NCBI GenBank assembly: GCA_037576215.1
Contig: JBANDB010000005.1
Coordinates: 3,658,001 to 3,722,000 of the forward strand
Length of the DNA: 64,000 nt
Source: Armillaria gallica
Taxonomy: Eukaryota > Basidiomycota > Agaricomycetes > Agaricales > Physalacriaceae
Direction of reading: 5' to 3'
The position numbers were made by a program, and so were the translations under genes. The notes under the pieces were generated by a model, which did not search any database, was not told where the DNA came from, and saw nothing but the letters and a program-made list of their open reading frames with translations. The first letter of the stretch is position 1. Each line of letters starts with the position of its first letter. This document shows, piece by piece, positions 32,952 to 45,939 of the stretch.

Positions 32952-35900
32952 TTATTTGTACCAAATGGACAGTATAGCCTCTATCTGTGGCGGCCCTTTG
33001 TATTTTGTTACAATAAGTCTACCTGGTCGGATTCGAATTATACAAAATCAAGATCGGCCAGATGGAATTATAGTCAAGATAAATACACCAGATAACCTTA
33101 AAATGTGGGTCGAACGGTTTTTAAAGAGATCAACTATATCATTCAAACTGTTCATAATTCCAGTAGTTCAAACCACTTGCACCAAACATTGCAAAGGTGC
33201 TGTTTCCCGAAGCGTTCTATGGATCCTTCAACATTTCCATCCGCAAAAAGCTGATGTCCCGCAACTCTGAAAATGAGTTAGAGCTGTTCTGATACTAAAA
33301 GATGTCTGACATACTCGGATTTTGCCATGACCTGCGGATCTGTCAACCAACAACCTGTGCCTGATGTAACTTAGTTCCTGGTGATGTGAGTCAGGAGAGT
33401 TAAAGTACCTTGGTAATCTGAAACAAAAGCCTTCACTTTTGTAAAGTGATACTGAACATGTTGCAAAAAGCACAGAAATACCACGTTATGATGTTTCTCA
33501 TCGGAGTCCAAGTCGATAGGCTGGGGTGTGCCATTGCATACATACTTGACAAAGTCATCTGTCAATAAAAGCCTTTCAACCAGCACACAGAATCCAAGCC
33601 AATCCTTTGGTCTGACCGAATTGGGTCTGGACTTCATCACCACCATGGCCTCGACAAAGTGAAGATCTGGGATTGGGCCGGGAGCTGTGCTGAGTGAGGT
33701 GGCTTTGCTCAGTACCATATCAAGGCTCATGTCATGTAGAGCATTTGCCCACAACATGGTGTTTGCCTCTCGAAGAACACAGGTCCTTTCATAGCCTTCG
33801 GGGGACCTCCTGGGATCTCTGCTCCTGGTAACTCCTTGGTATGGATGCTTGATACAAACATTACCTTGGAGTGTGGGTGGAAGTGGAATTCCCTGCAACA
33901 TGACACCGACTTGCAGGACACCAAGATGCGCAGTCTTAAAGGAGCCTGAACCAAGGCGTTTCTCAGGGCTTTCAGCCCAGTCGACATAGATATGTCCCCT
34001 AATTTGTGGATCAAAAGCAAAATTTAGTCTTGTGAGAATCTCAGATCGCAAGCGAGGGATATTGCAGATTTCAACCCAATGTTTCAGCTTACCTGAATGT
34101 ATGTAAGTATCAGCAGGATTTCGAATTGATGGACTTACCCGGTTGAGGTTGACCTTCTATATATGTGCCTCCCTTCTCAATCAGATCCGGAATGGCATCG
34201 AACCATCTTTCGCATACACTTGGCATAATATCAGGATGGACCTGCTTTTGCCTTTCCTCAACATTCGGTGGGGACAGCTTCTTGGACTTAGAGAAGTGTA
34301 AAGCATAATCATGACAAGCTTACCAATCATTTTGATGACAATTTTGACTTAGAAGATGACTGACTGTATCCCTGATCAAACCGGTCAGCATGGGGGAAGA
34401 TCTACACATGTTGAGTTGTACCGAGGATATTGAAGAAGGCGGTCCTGACACCATAGATACATCGCAGTCAAAAAATACAGATTTGTCTCCAAGTATACTA
34501 TCACTGTTATAATGGACATCTTGCTCTCTCACTTCTGAGGTGCCCTATATGCGCATATGTTAAACTTTCATGACAATGCCAAGGAAATGCCATGTACAAT
34601 GGATTGCGTAGGGATGGGGCATCCCTTCTTCTTTCTCATGGCTCTCTTCACAGGCATAGACTGTATCTCCATCAGTCAACACCATTTTTAAGGATTGAAA
34701 CACTGACTGTTGGGGTAACTTCACCTCCAGCTGCCCAAATGTCATATTTGTTGGCAATGGTGGGTTTGATCACCATGAACCAGTTTTCTTGAGCAGGTTG
34801 AACAAATTTGACAGTAGCTATTCCCTTCTTTTTACTGCTGGTTGCTAGTCCTTTGTAAAACAATTCGGTCAGTTCGTCAGGATCCCCATCAAGAATTGGG
34901 CTCCACCCTGAATCCACAAGAAAGAAATCTCTAGCAACAAAAGAAAATCCTTGGACATTTGGATGATCATGAATGATAACCAGCAAGCTTTCAATGATGA
35001 GATTCGCAACATCGTTTCGCGAGGTGGCGGCTGGAAACTTCACACCTCGTTGTATGTTCTACAACAATCAGAACTTCAAAAACAAAGATCATAAGAAGGA
35101 ACCCATACCCAGAAAGAAAGTCCCTTTTTAGTGCCATTTTCCCTCTTAACCTGAATGAAGACCCTAGCGGATTCACCAGATTGGCCTTCCAAGGTGAGTC
35201 ATCAATATTTTTGTGTCTCACTTTCATGTCGAATGTGAGCCATTGAATAACCAGTCTTTAACGAATCTTTCTTTAATCTGGACAATATTGCCACTGGCAA
35301 CCTGTCCTCTGGGTGAGCCCCTAAAAGCAGTATGCCATCAAGAAAGGAAAGTAGTTTTGAGTTGAGAGGACATACCTTTTGCTTTAGCATTCTTTATGCT
35401 GCAGTTGATGGTGGCAACATCAGGGACAGTGAAGACATTTCCAGAAGAAGCGAGATTTTGTTGAAAAAGCTTTAATAAAACATCCGCTGTGGCTTCTGCT
35501 TTGCTTTTAGCCTCAAGCACTTTCTGTAGCTCTGCTCGCGATACGGATGCAACAGTCGGTAATGAATTTGCCATTGCTAAGACAATCATAAGTATCAACT
35601 TCCAAAGACAATAGAAGTTTCTCACATGACGAAGCCCATTGGTCCACACTCTTTGACAATTCTCTATGTTGGGAAGTAGCATCTTAGATATACCCAAAGG
35701 AGCGTCATGCAAGCAGCATTCATTGAGTGAAACTGAAGATGTACTTTTCTGAGCAGCGAGAGCTGCACAAGTGCCACAGGTGATCAATGTTAGTGTCTGG
35801 GTCTGAAGTCTGTGCAAAGTAGTGGGCCCAGCCGCAGCGAGACAGGCTTGGACATGAAACTTTTCTTCATTGGGCTTGAATTTGTAGGGTTCTCCTGTCA

Positions 35901-36212
35901 CTGAACATTTTGTACAACGTATATATTGACAATGATCTGGACTAAGGTTGGGTGATAAGGTCACATCAAAAGCATCTGTGCCGGCCTCCAGAATTCAACT
36001 TTTCCTGATATTAGAATAGAGTGTACCTGTGCCACCTGGAAGAACATATTGAACATAGAAGTGTGAAAGGTCCCAAACATTTAATGAATCCAATGTCTCT
36101 TCAGCCAACAGAGGTCTCCATCTTCCTGTAAGATAGCAGTTATATGGAGCTGCTAATGTGGACCCAGCCTGGGCAACCTGTTTTTCAGTGATATTCAGGA
36201 CATCTTGTACAG

Positions 36213-38097
36213 TGTCATGCCTGTGGTGTGGCTACCCATGTAAATTCGCGATTTGGCATGTTTAAGCATTAGCTTACAGGCTACACTTAGCAAGCTTGCT
36301 AAAGCAGACATGTGGATACATAATATAAGCGAGGTTACTGAAGTGATGTTGCAGTATGTCAAGGGAAACAACAGAGCTAACCAAGGACTTGGTCATAGCA
36401 CTGTACCAGAAGGGCAGGCTTGACAGAAAGGCCATTTAGCAAGCTCACTCCTTCCAATAAGCTTGACCTGCACTCACATCAGTAGGATGAACTTAGAGGT
36501 GAATTGCAACACCTTGATAATAGCCATGTGCTTGCTTAATGAAAGAAGCATGGTGCCTGAAAATCCGGAGATAACCTTATGCAAGGATGGAAATGGAGAG
36601 AGATCACGAGGCGGGCCTAAGACAAGGGTTTTGGCTGAGAGATTAGCATGTTTGCTAGCAATCCGAAGGACCCGATGGCTAATATGCCTAAGAAAGGAGC
36701 TGTCCACCAGAGAGGAGCTCTGGAAGAGAGATGCCATGGGCTTAATCGCCAGTTGCCAAGGATCTAGGCCCACAGAGGTGACTTTGACATGCACCATCAT
36801 TGCAACACCTTGATGAGACCAATCAGAGGCAGTCTGACTCACCTGCCAAGGAATACCTCAGTTGTGGCGGACTGACATTGAAAACCATAGAAATGCATCA
36901 AAATATCTATACCCTTTTCTGTACTCATGGACTGTTTGTAATCATCTTTTGCTATTAGTATATAAGTAGTCCAGTTAGGCAGTGTACAATTCAAGTTACT
37001 ATTTGCCCTCTTCTCTGCTCAGGAACAGTGCGAACGGCTTCGGTTGCATTGAAAAGGCTTAACTCGGAATCTGTGGGTCTCCTGCCTTGCGTAGTGAGCC
37101 TACTAGTCACTAGCCTTGGAAAACATGACAGACAAGTGCCAAGAGACTGTATTTTGGTGAGAGAGTCATTAGTTGGCTTCCGGGTTTGTTGGTTATAGCG
37201 AGCTCACAGAGAAATAGAACCAGAGAAACATTTTGGATAATAAACTTCGGTTTACTTGAGATAAGAAAGAGATTTGGAGGCAGTGAAGCTGCACCAGCCT
37301 TGAGAGTTGACTGGATATCATCTGAGAGAAAGCTCTGTTCCATTTTTGGTGCAGTGTAAGAGAAAATTGAGGGTTTCGTGTGGGAATTGGCCTAATCAGG
37401 CTGCTTTGTGACAGCTGCACTAGGTGTAGTAGGTGCATGCTGGCTGAAAGAACTCCAGTGGTGCCTTGTTACTTAGTGAGCTTGCAGGGTGCAATACCTG
37501 ATTGTTTGAGGGTTTATTGTGTTTGTTTGAGAGTGCTGAGGGCCTCATTTGCAATGAGTTGGGAGTCAGGTTTAGCAGACTAGAGTAATACAAAGGTGTG
37601 TGCAGTTGGACCTAGCGGCACTTTGTACTAGCGAGCTCACTGAACGGACTTTTGTCGTGACCAGTTGGGATTCAGGTTTAGCGAGCTAAGAAGAAGGTGA
37701 AGTCGTGCGCAGTTGGACCTAGCGGCGATTCGTACTTAGTGAGCTCACTGTGTGGACTGTGTCATTTTTGCAGATCTGTGTGTCCATTTGTATAAATTAT
37801 AAAAGTCTTTGCCTTGAGGGTTGCGTGGTACTCCGTGCTCTCTTGTAAAAAGCTTCAAAGGAGAAATAAAGAGAACTTGAGATATTGCTGGTTACTTCGC
37901 ATTGCGTTGGGCCATTGAGAGAGAGTTCTTGAGATTTGTTGAGATACTGTCAGCATGCAAGTAGAATTAAATTCCTTGCTCCCCTCCGCACTTATAGAGA
38001 TTGGTGTGTGTGTGTTTAGTGGGGTTGAGTGTAGGTTTGGTGTGTGTTCATGCTAGGCTGCTCTTAGTTTCACCAGTGCACACTGCGAAGCTCAACA
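36213..38097 (+). mobile_element. Solo LTR-like element, about 1.88 kb, inserted in the kinase exon
   Basis: It starts TGTCATGCC and ends GAAGCTCAACA (TG...CA ends). ACAGT flanks both sides (36209-36213 and 38098-38102), a 4-5 bp target duplication. Removing the element plus one copy of the duplication restores the host exon frame (minus strand, VDGSLTVQDVLNIT). Near the 3' end are TATAAATTATAAAAG (37791-37805) and AATAAA (37865-37870), the order expected for an LTR promoter and poly(A) signal in plus orientation. It has no coding capacity, so it is a solo LTR (superfamily not determined). A second copy of its last 550 bp lies in inverse orientation at the window end. Confidence 0.85.
37540..37770. 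repeat. Two tandem units of about 110 bp inside the LTR
   Basis: Each unit holds CAGGTTTAGC, GCAGTTGGACCTAGCGGC and GAGCTCACTG in the same order (about 37567-37660 and 37671-37755). The same doublet is found, inverted, at 63800-63990. Confidence 0.75.
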
Positions 38098-38399
38098 ACA
38101 GTGAGACTACCGTCTACCCCTGAACAAACATTATGTCAAATCAAAACCATGCATCTTTGTGTAACTTACTAAGGGGCAGAGTATGAGAAGCAACCCCTTG
38201 GATAAAAATTGTAAAACTGGCGCGTATTTTCTGGGGTGCACCAGAAGGTTTTCTGACTGACACAGGGCCTAAAAAGAGGAAGCGTCAGGACTCTTTACAA
38301 AATTGCAGTGTATGTATTACGTACCGAAGCAAAAACATTGCGAAGTGAACATAACAGCGCATCCTGCTGAATTTGTGAGCCTCCACATCCATTTCAGAC

Positions 38400-39001
38400 T
38401 CAGCGAACCTTACCAACGTTAAACAAAGTTCCAATAATGGTGGAGGGTAGAAAAGTTGGTCTCAACTTTGTTCAGGGTTCGAATAATGTCAAGATTGAGG
38501 AGATGGTCGAGAGATATGATCCCGTTCTCTCTTTCTTATAACAACTACTGTGGAAATATCGTCATCATTGACCTTTCTATTTTTAAGAATTTGAAAATTT
38601 CTGTTGCAAAAGGTGTTCATTGTGATTTCTTTTTTTGATCATTCGTTCTGTCACCGATCATAAAGGCAATGATGTGCTGCTGACATCTTCACTCGGATTC
38701 TATGTTTATTTTGAAAAGCAGGAGAAATCTGATTCATACCTTTGTTTCTGTCAGAAAACTCGTTAATCACTACATGGCAGTGACATCTTTTTTCTGATTG
38801 TTTTTGTTTCAAAACCAGCCATCAAAGCCAGAAACTGTGCATCAAATTTTAGGAGGGACTGCTTCCATTTTATGTATCATGTGTAGCAGTCGGGTTTCCA
38901 ATAGTCCCGAGTCCTGCAATGTTCTGTTGAATTGAAAGGTCCGATCTCCCGGAGTGCTTCAATAGTTTGGGTTGCTCAGACTTTCTTTGACTTCGTTAAA
39001 C
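38400..39001. other. No recognised gene
   Basis: Gap between the 5' side of the kinase gene and the integrase-core gene. AT-rich; nothing identified. Confidence 0.4.
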
Positions 39002-40837
39002 ATGCCTAATCAGCACCTGCTGCTGGGTAGGTTCCAACTTTCCTGATTTTTGTGTCGATTGAACAAAAAGTAGTCCCAGAGGAACTTATTAGGCCTAGAT
39101 TGGAGGAGCTGTGGAGGATGGAAGAGGGTATAACCAATATTGTTTTGTGCAACGAATTACAAAAGGCTTTCAATACATCAAAGTACACCTTAGGGCAAGT
39201 TCAACTTTCTAAAGACTTCATATTATTTACGTTTTTCCTCAGTTTATCCAGTTTCAAAAGGATGAGGAAACACATGGGGTTTTTGAGTACAAGGCAGCAA
39301 GGCCACATGGTGGAAACCATTACAGAACCTATTGAGGAGTTGAGGGAGCATTTCCCAATGGCAGGATACTTTGAATTAAAAAAACATTTATGAATCGACC
39401 ACAAGCTACATGTCTCTAGGTTCGTCCTCTAGTTGTAGCCACTGACACACGTTCCTTACATCCTGGCAGAGACACAATCAAGGAGTGGAGTCATGCCAAT
39501 GAGCCCAAATCTGTCGCAAGATGACTCAGAAAGGACATGGTCCAGAAAGTGTTCTATTGTGCTGGTGTTAATGACTTGTGGTGTATAGACCAACATGACA
39601 AGTGGAAATACTGATTTGGTCTCTGTCTTCATGCTTGTGTCAACCCATTCAGTGGTGTCCTAAAATGGATGAAGATATGGTGGAATAATTCAAACCCAGT
39701 TTTGATTTGCAAATATTATTTAGATGTAGTGGAAGTGAATGGATGTAAGTGTAAAATAATTCCTTTGCATCTTCGAACTCAGGAACTTTTTAGATGGCCC
39801 GCTTTTAACCCAAAGCGACGTTGGTAATGAAAATGGAAATGTGGCTCAGGCTCAGACTTTCCTGAGGCAATGGGCTGATCCAGAGTTATGCAATACTGTA
39901 CAACATCATTGGAAGGCAGAGAAGATGAATATTCCTTCTGAGATAGTTTGGAGTGTACTCCGCACGACATTTAGCTTCGGCTATGAGGGCCTGCTGCAGC
40001 ATGGTGTGGACCAAGGATGGTATGATCCCAAGGTACCTTTGGAAGTGTAAGTATCTATTTTCAGGTTGGATATCAGCTAACAGTTAGGCAGTTTGGTCTT
40101 TTGTTACATTTTTATTCCTTGGCTTCAACATGAACTCAACAAATATGTTGTAAAAGATAACACAACCAAGAAGAGACACAATCAAAAGATAGCCCACCCA
40201 AATGGCATCCTGCTGCTCATTGAGCAGGCTCCAGAGCGATTCAACGCTCAAGATTACAAGGTAAATCTTGAGGTGATCTTTTTCAACAACATTGTGAAAG
40301 TCCATTCTTAGGTTACTTTCAGCCATGAATCCATTCAGACCACCAGGCAACTTTACGCACCAATTGATCATCCCGTGCTGGAACTCATACCTGAATATTT
40401 TCGACAATACACCAAGGAGTTTATGAACGAGCTAGGGAATCCCAAAATAAGGCAAGATTGCATCTGGAATATCTATCTTGCGCTTCTGGGAAAGTTCCAT
40501 GTTCATAGAATCATCACACTAGACAAATGGGATGTATTCTTCGATGATGATTGTTATGAAAAAATACAGTCTGACACAAACCAGAGACAAGGCACCTTAC
40601 ATATCGGCAGTCTCAATCCTCTGGTTTTCACAGGTAATTCAACTCACATGTTTATACTCCTCTCATAGCTCTAATAAATGGCACTCAGACCTCCAGGACA
40701 AGGAAGTTGAAGGGAATGGAGGCACATTGTCACACAAGGAGAGCGATGACTCTGGTGAGGAGGAGTTTGAAATATCAGGAGAGGTGCCTAATTTAGAGAT
40801 GTCCCTAACAAACTTTATGCAACACATGGGAGTGTAG
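39002..40837 (+). pseudogene. Integrase-core domain protein, with in-frame stop
   Basis: Start is ATG 39002 (MPNQHLLL). A GTAGGT...AAAAAG intron (39030-39070) joins it to VPEELIRPRLEELW. Then come FKRMRKHMGFLSTRQQGH, VNDLWCIDQHDKWKY, CLHACVNPFSGVLKWMKIWW, TQSDVGNENGNVAQAQTFLR, YEGLLQHGVDQGWYD, VFCYIFIPWLQHELNKY and RFNAQDYKV. This is the order of the Agaricomycete integrase-core family (retroviral-integrase-like RNase H fold; DQHDKW carries the first Asp and TQSDVGNEN the second). Between WKY and FGL a TGA at 39612-39614 interrupts the frame, where the family normally has an aromatic residue (TGG would fit). Other breaks look like introns (after about 39195, 40047, 40260). The tail is acidic (SDDSGEEEFE) to TAG 40837. 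Function unknown; probably a domesticated or former transposase. Confidence 0.8.
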
Positions 40838-41082
40838 AGTTGTGGACACATTGTAATGCAGATTCAGACTTACAGACGTGGAGGACTGAAAACATCCCTA
40901 CATGATAGAATGGCTATGCTCAAGGTAACTTATGATCAGAACTGAGGGATACCTGAAAGATATAATGGAATGTCATTCTGCTATACATAAAAAAGATTTT
41001 AAGCGACGACGAGCATGTCTAGGGGTCTACAAATTTAGGTGTCTTGAACGATTTCGATAGGACTGTCCCCTGAAGCAATGTC

Positions 41083-42621
41083 TCAGGGGTGTGTTGCAAT
41101 ATAAGCTGACCATCCTTTTGAAAGTTCCACGATCTGACAGGTTAAACGTTCCCTCAGGGTGTTAACTTTGTTGACTTGCCAGACCAGGTTTCTATCAGTT
41201 GTAAGGTGTGAAGGTGATTCTGACTGGAGGGCATACATAACATCATCAATATATAGTGGTCGACGAGAAAGAACTTACCATGAGTTTATGGTACCTTGAT
41301 GGCTCTGACATGAATGTTTCCACAAAGTGTAACAAAAATATACCGCAGTCATAAGAATTCGTCTGCTGTGGCACCTGTACAACAATAAGCTTCCTGTGTG
41401 TGTCTATTATGACACTTACAGAGGCGGATTGTGTGATAGGCTGCCTCTTCATCTGCACTCCTTTCTTGTCAAATGCCTTGAGTACTAGGAAGTTGCTCAA
41501 TGCTGTCAAGGTATCCTGATGTTCTGAGCCCAGCGAATCAAGTATAAAAATCTGGGTACTGGGATATCACCGTCAACAAAGTGTATCAAATGTCACATAT
41601 AAATACTCTCACACTTCCCCTGCAGCAGATCCTTTTCCAGTATCACTCCTTTCTTCAGCTTCAACCTGAGTCTCCTTCTCACCTGGCAGAATCATACAGC
41701 CAGGATTGCAAATTATAGCGAGATACCAACGCATGCTAAGAAACATCATCTTGATTATTCACTGAAATACACAATAATGACATACCCTTCATGTATTGGT
41801 ATGATCAAGTATGTCATCACAAAGATATCGATCTTGGACGTCCAACGCTGCACGTCATCATATTTTTTAATACTGTGTTTGAATACATTCGTGGTGACAT
41901 GAAAGACAAAATCTATCACCTTTCAAATTTAGGAAACCAAAACAGACTGAAGACATAAATGTCTTCGTTAATTGCAAATTTATCTTGTGCCAATTGCTCT
42001 TGCAAAAGCCTACAGAAAGTTGTGAATAGGGGGGGAAAAGATCTTGAGAAATATGTACCGTAATCCAAACTCTATGAGGTTATCATTGAGGTAGACACCT
42101 GGTTTCAAGCGATCAAAGTCTTCTCTTTTGATGCCCACCTCACCAGTGATGCCCCAAGGATATTGCAGCATCCTAGAGGGAATTGTTAAGAGAATTCTGC
42201 AGAAAATAGATGATACGAACAACTCTTCAGGATCGATTGTCCCTCCCTTCATAACATGCTCTTGGGAACTGTCAGGTACAGAAGTGTTGCTAAGAAAAGC
42301 TTGAACAATACACTTCATTATTGATGAGAGATGCTTACTGGCTACGAGGCTTCTTATTTCAATGGACCTTGGAAATGGCTGAATCCTGCAGATGTCAATG
42401 CAGTCAGGTGGTATTGCTTGATAGATATGTGGACCGACCTTAGCCTTTTGCTTCAACAATCCGCTCAGGCCAGTGTGAAAATTTGCAAGGGTAAATGGCT
42501 GCAAGTTCAATCTCAAACAAGAATCACAAAAGTCTCCTTCATCATCTGATGACAAATCAGATGACTCCATTGAGTCTTCTTCATCAATCTCCAGAAATAA
42601 GGAACGGGGAGTGGGATTCAA
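41083..42621 (-). CDS. Ulp1/C48 cysteine protease-like protein, catalytic His apparently Arg
   Basis: The N-terminal region is acidic (EEDSMESSDLSSDDEGDF, about 42590), then FDRLKPGVYLNDNLIEFGLRY (about 42090), the start of the Ulp1 fold. Later exons give TSKIDIFVMTYLIIPIHEG (about 41820), WYLAIICNPG (about 41740), IFILDSLGSEHQDTLTALS (about 41555), VVQVPQQTNSYDCGIFLLHF (about 41370; catalytic Gln and Cys present) and the tail TLRERLTCQIVELSKGWSAY ending at TGA 41085-41083. Ulp1 enzymes process or remove SUMO. The catalytic H-W pair reads R-W with the best-fitting splice (acceptor TTCTTAG, about 41740), so activity is doubtful. The first 42621 codon is TTG, so the true start lies further upstream and is unresolved. 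Confidence 0.7.
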
Positions 42622-44160
42622 AGGCTCTGTAGTGGTCAGTCAGTAATTACACTGTTGCACCTGTTAACGTACTCCATATCTTGAAAGGATATTCCTCCAT
42701 CATATATGTATGGAAATTGATAAATGATGTGTCAGAAATGCTGGTGGGAGTTAAGAAACAAAAAATGATGCGCTTCCAACAGTGCAGATCACTGAATAAC
42801 GTGATATACGTAATACCCCCCTTGACGGAGTTTAAAACTAAATTCTACTTAAAGAAGTTTGTCTAGGACCATCTCTTCACCAGCGGATCAGCGAAGGAAA
42901 ATTGTAACAGCTGAATTCAGGATGGTATATGTACACTTTTGGAAAGATCCAGACTATTCAGTGGACTGAATCAGGTTTTATCGTAGGTAAACTGCTGCCC
43001 AAGATGTCCTAACAATTCTTTCAAAGTTAGGCCATGGGCAAACCACAGCAGGAAGTATCTGCAGACTATGCTTATGTCCAATGATTATTAAAGAAACTTA
43101 AATTACTGAAAAGAATGGGCACAATGATAACGATTTCTGACCTTGAAAATGTCCAACATGTGTGCAATTCAAAGTATATCTTCAGAAGAACATATAATGC
43201 AGCATGTGATATACTGAGCTTCGACTTCATTTCTTCCATAACTTCCCAGTGTTTGTAATAGCTTCAAACAGTTGCTGTACAGTGACCCTGCTGGCTGCAG
43301 TCAGGAATGAGAATTATTAATAATGGAGTTGACCTTAGCTGCTGCAGAATCACTGAGGAAACTTTGAGCGGGGAGAGTTAGATAAGTCGGTGCAGTGTAC
43401 ATTTAGTTGTGGGGTGTCCCTGGGGCTTGGCTCCATAGTGAAGAAGAATGATAAAGGTGGCTGTGCTCCTTGATGCTTCCAGAATTTGAAATAAAGTCAT
43501 CCGTCTTGATGCTTTGATGACTTAATCCATCAACATCGAGAACTATATTTGGCAATTAGCTGCCTAGAAGCTAGTGGTACAGATCAGAAAGGACAGTAAC
43601 CGTAAGATAAACAATATGTGTCATTCCATACTAAGTAGCATTGAAGCATCCCTGAACTCGGATTGGGCTTCTTCCATGAATTTACCCTTGTTGCTGTACA
43701 TCACCAAACCAGCAAAGACCAAACCAAGGATGGCATGGCACATTGGAGTGGCCTGGGAAGCCGACTTTATCAAAACTCACAGAACTCATTACTGTATATA
43801 AATCCTAGCATGCTAGGCGGGGTATTGCTCGTGGGTGCAGTTTTGAAAAGCACCCAACAGAAGGAAGTGTCCGCAAAGTTTGAAATGTGTTATTTGCACA
43901 AAATAGTCTGGCAGAGGAAACAGAACATGTAAAGATAGAGTAAAATCAAGATGACTGAGATAACAAGAGAAAAATAATTTGTAGTCAAATTAGAAGGCAA
44001 GTAATTTTGGTCAATATCACTTACTGGACTCAAGCACAGTCGGTGTTCCATGCCTAGCCCCAGCCATCTCACAAATCATGTGCTACGTCGGCTTGAGGTC
44101 CAGTACTAAAAGAACAGGAACACAATTCCCAATATCCCCCAATGTATACTGAACAGTATC
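42622..44160. other. No recognised gene
   Basis: Short frames on both strands (43574-43932 plus) with no recognisable domain. Confidence 0.4.
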
Positions 44161-45742
44161 CTATTCATCTGTGGACCAGGGTACAGTCCAAAGATAAGGA
44201 AGGTGCTGATGAAGAACACTGTCCTGTTCATGGGAAATTTGAGTTGATCCAAGTTCGAATGCATATGACATACCCCCAGTATAGTAAACAAAATGGTAGA
44301 CCTTGAACAACAGCAATATTCTCCAAAGTATCGCAGTTATCATGGAATCCATGGTTAGTCTGGCACTATGCACATGTATGTCAGGTGGCAGGGAATAAAG
44401 AATCATTGGACAAACAGCTTCAGAGAATGACACCTGCAGGATGTCTTGTTGCCTGTGTTGTAGCAAGAAAGCAAAGGTAATGCTTCCAAGGCAAGCAATC
44501 ACAGAGAAGTAAAGCATTATTTTTATCCCTGACATATTAGGGGCAGCGTTCACAGACTGGATGGCAAGGATACCAACATCAATGGCAATAAGGACGGTAC
44601 ACTTCGATGGATGTCAAACCAAAGTCCGCAGAGGGTCAGTTTCAGACTTACATATACAGTCAAGTCCGAGCATGTCTTTTGAACTGCAGAGGAAAATTGA
44701 CTCCATGCCCGGCAAGAGACAATGCCATCGATTGACATTGTTTCAATGGCTGATAGGTGCCTTCGTGGGGTGCTGAAAAGGAAGAAGCTAAGAATGCAGA
44801 ATCTTCTAGATTCCTTCTGCGGTCCACTATCATAGATTGACACTCCCCTGTTCAGTTGAACGGCTTGCTCCCCATGCAAGTTCACATATTTTTCCTCTGC
44901 TGGGATATGCATATTAGCTGTTACTTCATCATAAAGTTGTATAAGAGTCACCGAAATGCTTCATCAGAATGAATATGATCCTACACAGTCCTGGCGCATT
45001 TTGAAGGTCTGGTGTTCTTGAATTGATTAGGTCCAACATTGTCTTTAATTCATCCGGCCCATATGATGCAGTAGATGAGGCAGATATGAGGTGATCTGAG
45101 CTTAGCACGTCAATTCTGTCAGCTATTGACATGGGAACTCACTCACCTCTGATACCATGAAGAATCATGTCCTTCAATTCGTCCAATACATCTTGTCCTG
45201 GATATGAAAGGGCAGGATATAATATGTGGTGGTGCCTGGAACAAAGATGAGCTAGGAAAAGATCAAAGTATTGAAATACCAATATTGGGCAGCAATTGCA
45301 TATCCTTGGATGACGTTTAGAACATGAATCATAACAGGTTAAAGACAGTACCAATATGCGCCTCCGACTGAATGCCCTTCATGTTGAAGAACAGACTCTC
45401 GGATGGGTTTATTTGTTCCGGCCAGAAGATGACCCATGTCGGATGATACATGAGATAGTACTCGCAAACGTGGTTTCCTATGCCATCCAGGATGAGGTCG
45501 ACAATGAGATCAATGTTTCCAGAACAAAAGAGTGGTTCGGTGTGGTGAATAGATTCCCAGGAGGTATAGATACATCTTAAGGCTTTATTGACTATTGTTA
45601 GCATGGGATCATGTGTGATATCAGCATCTGTGACCACCGTGCAGTACTCATGCCGCACCTCAGTTCCTCCAAAAGTGAAAGATGAGCAAAGCACATACCG
45701 GTTCCCTGCGACTATAATATCTGGTGCCTTCAGGATGAACAT
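44161..45742 (-). CDS. Agaricomycete WW-domain-associated membrane protein family, C-terminal part
   Basis: Frames on the minus strand give YCTVVTDADITHDPMLTIVN and HHTEPLFCSGNIDLIVDLIL, then CEYYLMYHPTWVIFWPEQI and SLFFNMKGIQSEAHIG (45742-45329). The Leu-rich ELKDMILHGIRG block (about 45160) and LKTMLDLINSRTPD follow. Near 44860-44640 is EKYVNLHGEQAVQLNRGVSI; hydrophobic segments (MLYFSVIACLGSITFAFLL, and around ILYSLPP) follow. I recall this order from a large Agaricomycete family, usually with an N-terminal WW domain and C-terminal membrane helices. No WW domain was seen here, so the 5' end is missing or lies in unresolved exons (45730-45939). Introns interrupt several blocks. Function unknown. 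Confidence 0.55.
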
Positions 45743-45939
45743 GACTCATCCATGCTAGTAAAGAGGGACTGATGATGATAACATTGTTGATATGAGGTAT
45801 TCAATGTATTTGACCCACACTGTGTATGATAATTTTTGTGGAGGAATGGTGTATACTCCTTCACACCGTTTGCTGCATATTTTTCAGTGTTAAAGTCCAA
45901 ATATAGATCACCATCACGTACACTTTCACAGTACAGCAA

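Larger units (their letters stand above)
33152..38268 (-). pseudogene. Alpha-type protein kinase gene split by an LTR insertion
   Basis: Read on the minus strand. Upstream exon 38268-38170 (SVRKPSGAPQKIRASFTIF), intron 38169-38120, an exon starting at 38119 that is cut by the element at 38098 and resumes at 36213 (VDGSLTVQDVLNITEKQ...), then a Cys/His cluster (CQYIRCTKCSVTGE ... KFHVQAC, about 35900), a helical linker, and the kinase. Alpha-kinase motifs are all visible: LGSGSFKTAHLG, VCIKHPY (conserved Lys), REANTMLWANAL, DYQGTLTLL then TDPQVMAKSE, and the zinc-binding tail KQHLCNVWCKWF before TGA 33154-33152. Alpha-kinases phosphorylate helical substrates (EF2K/MHCK type); fungal copies are of unknown role. 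I saw no stop inside the kinase part, so the insertion is the main visible lesion. Exon borders in 34050-35300 are not fully resolved. Confidence 0.8.

Noticed and set aside
36463..36813. 116-codon open frame inside the LTR
   Set aside because: No domain, and the surrounding sequence is a noncoding LTR found again at the window end.
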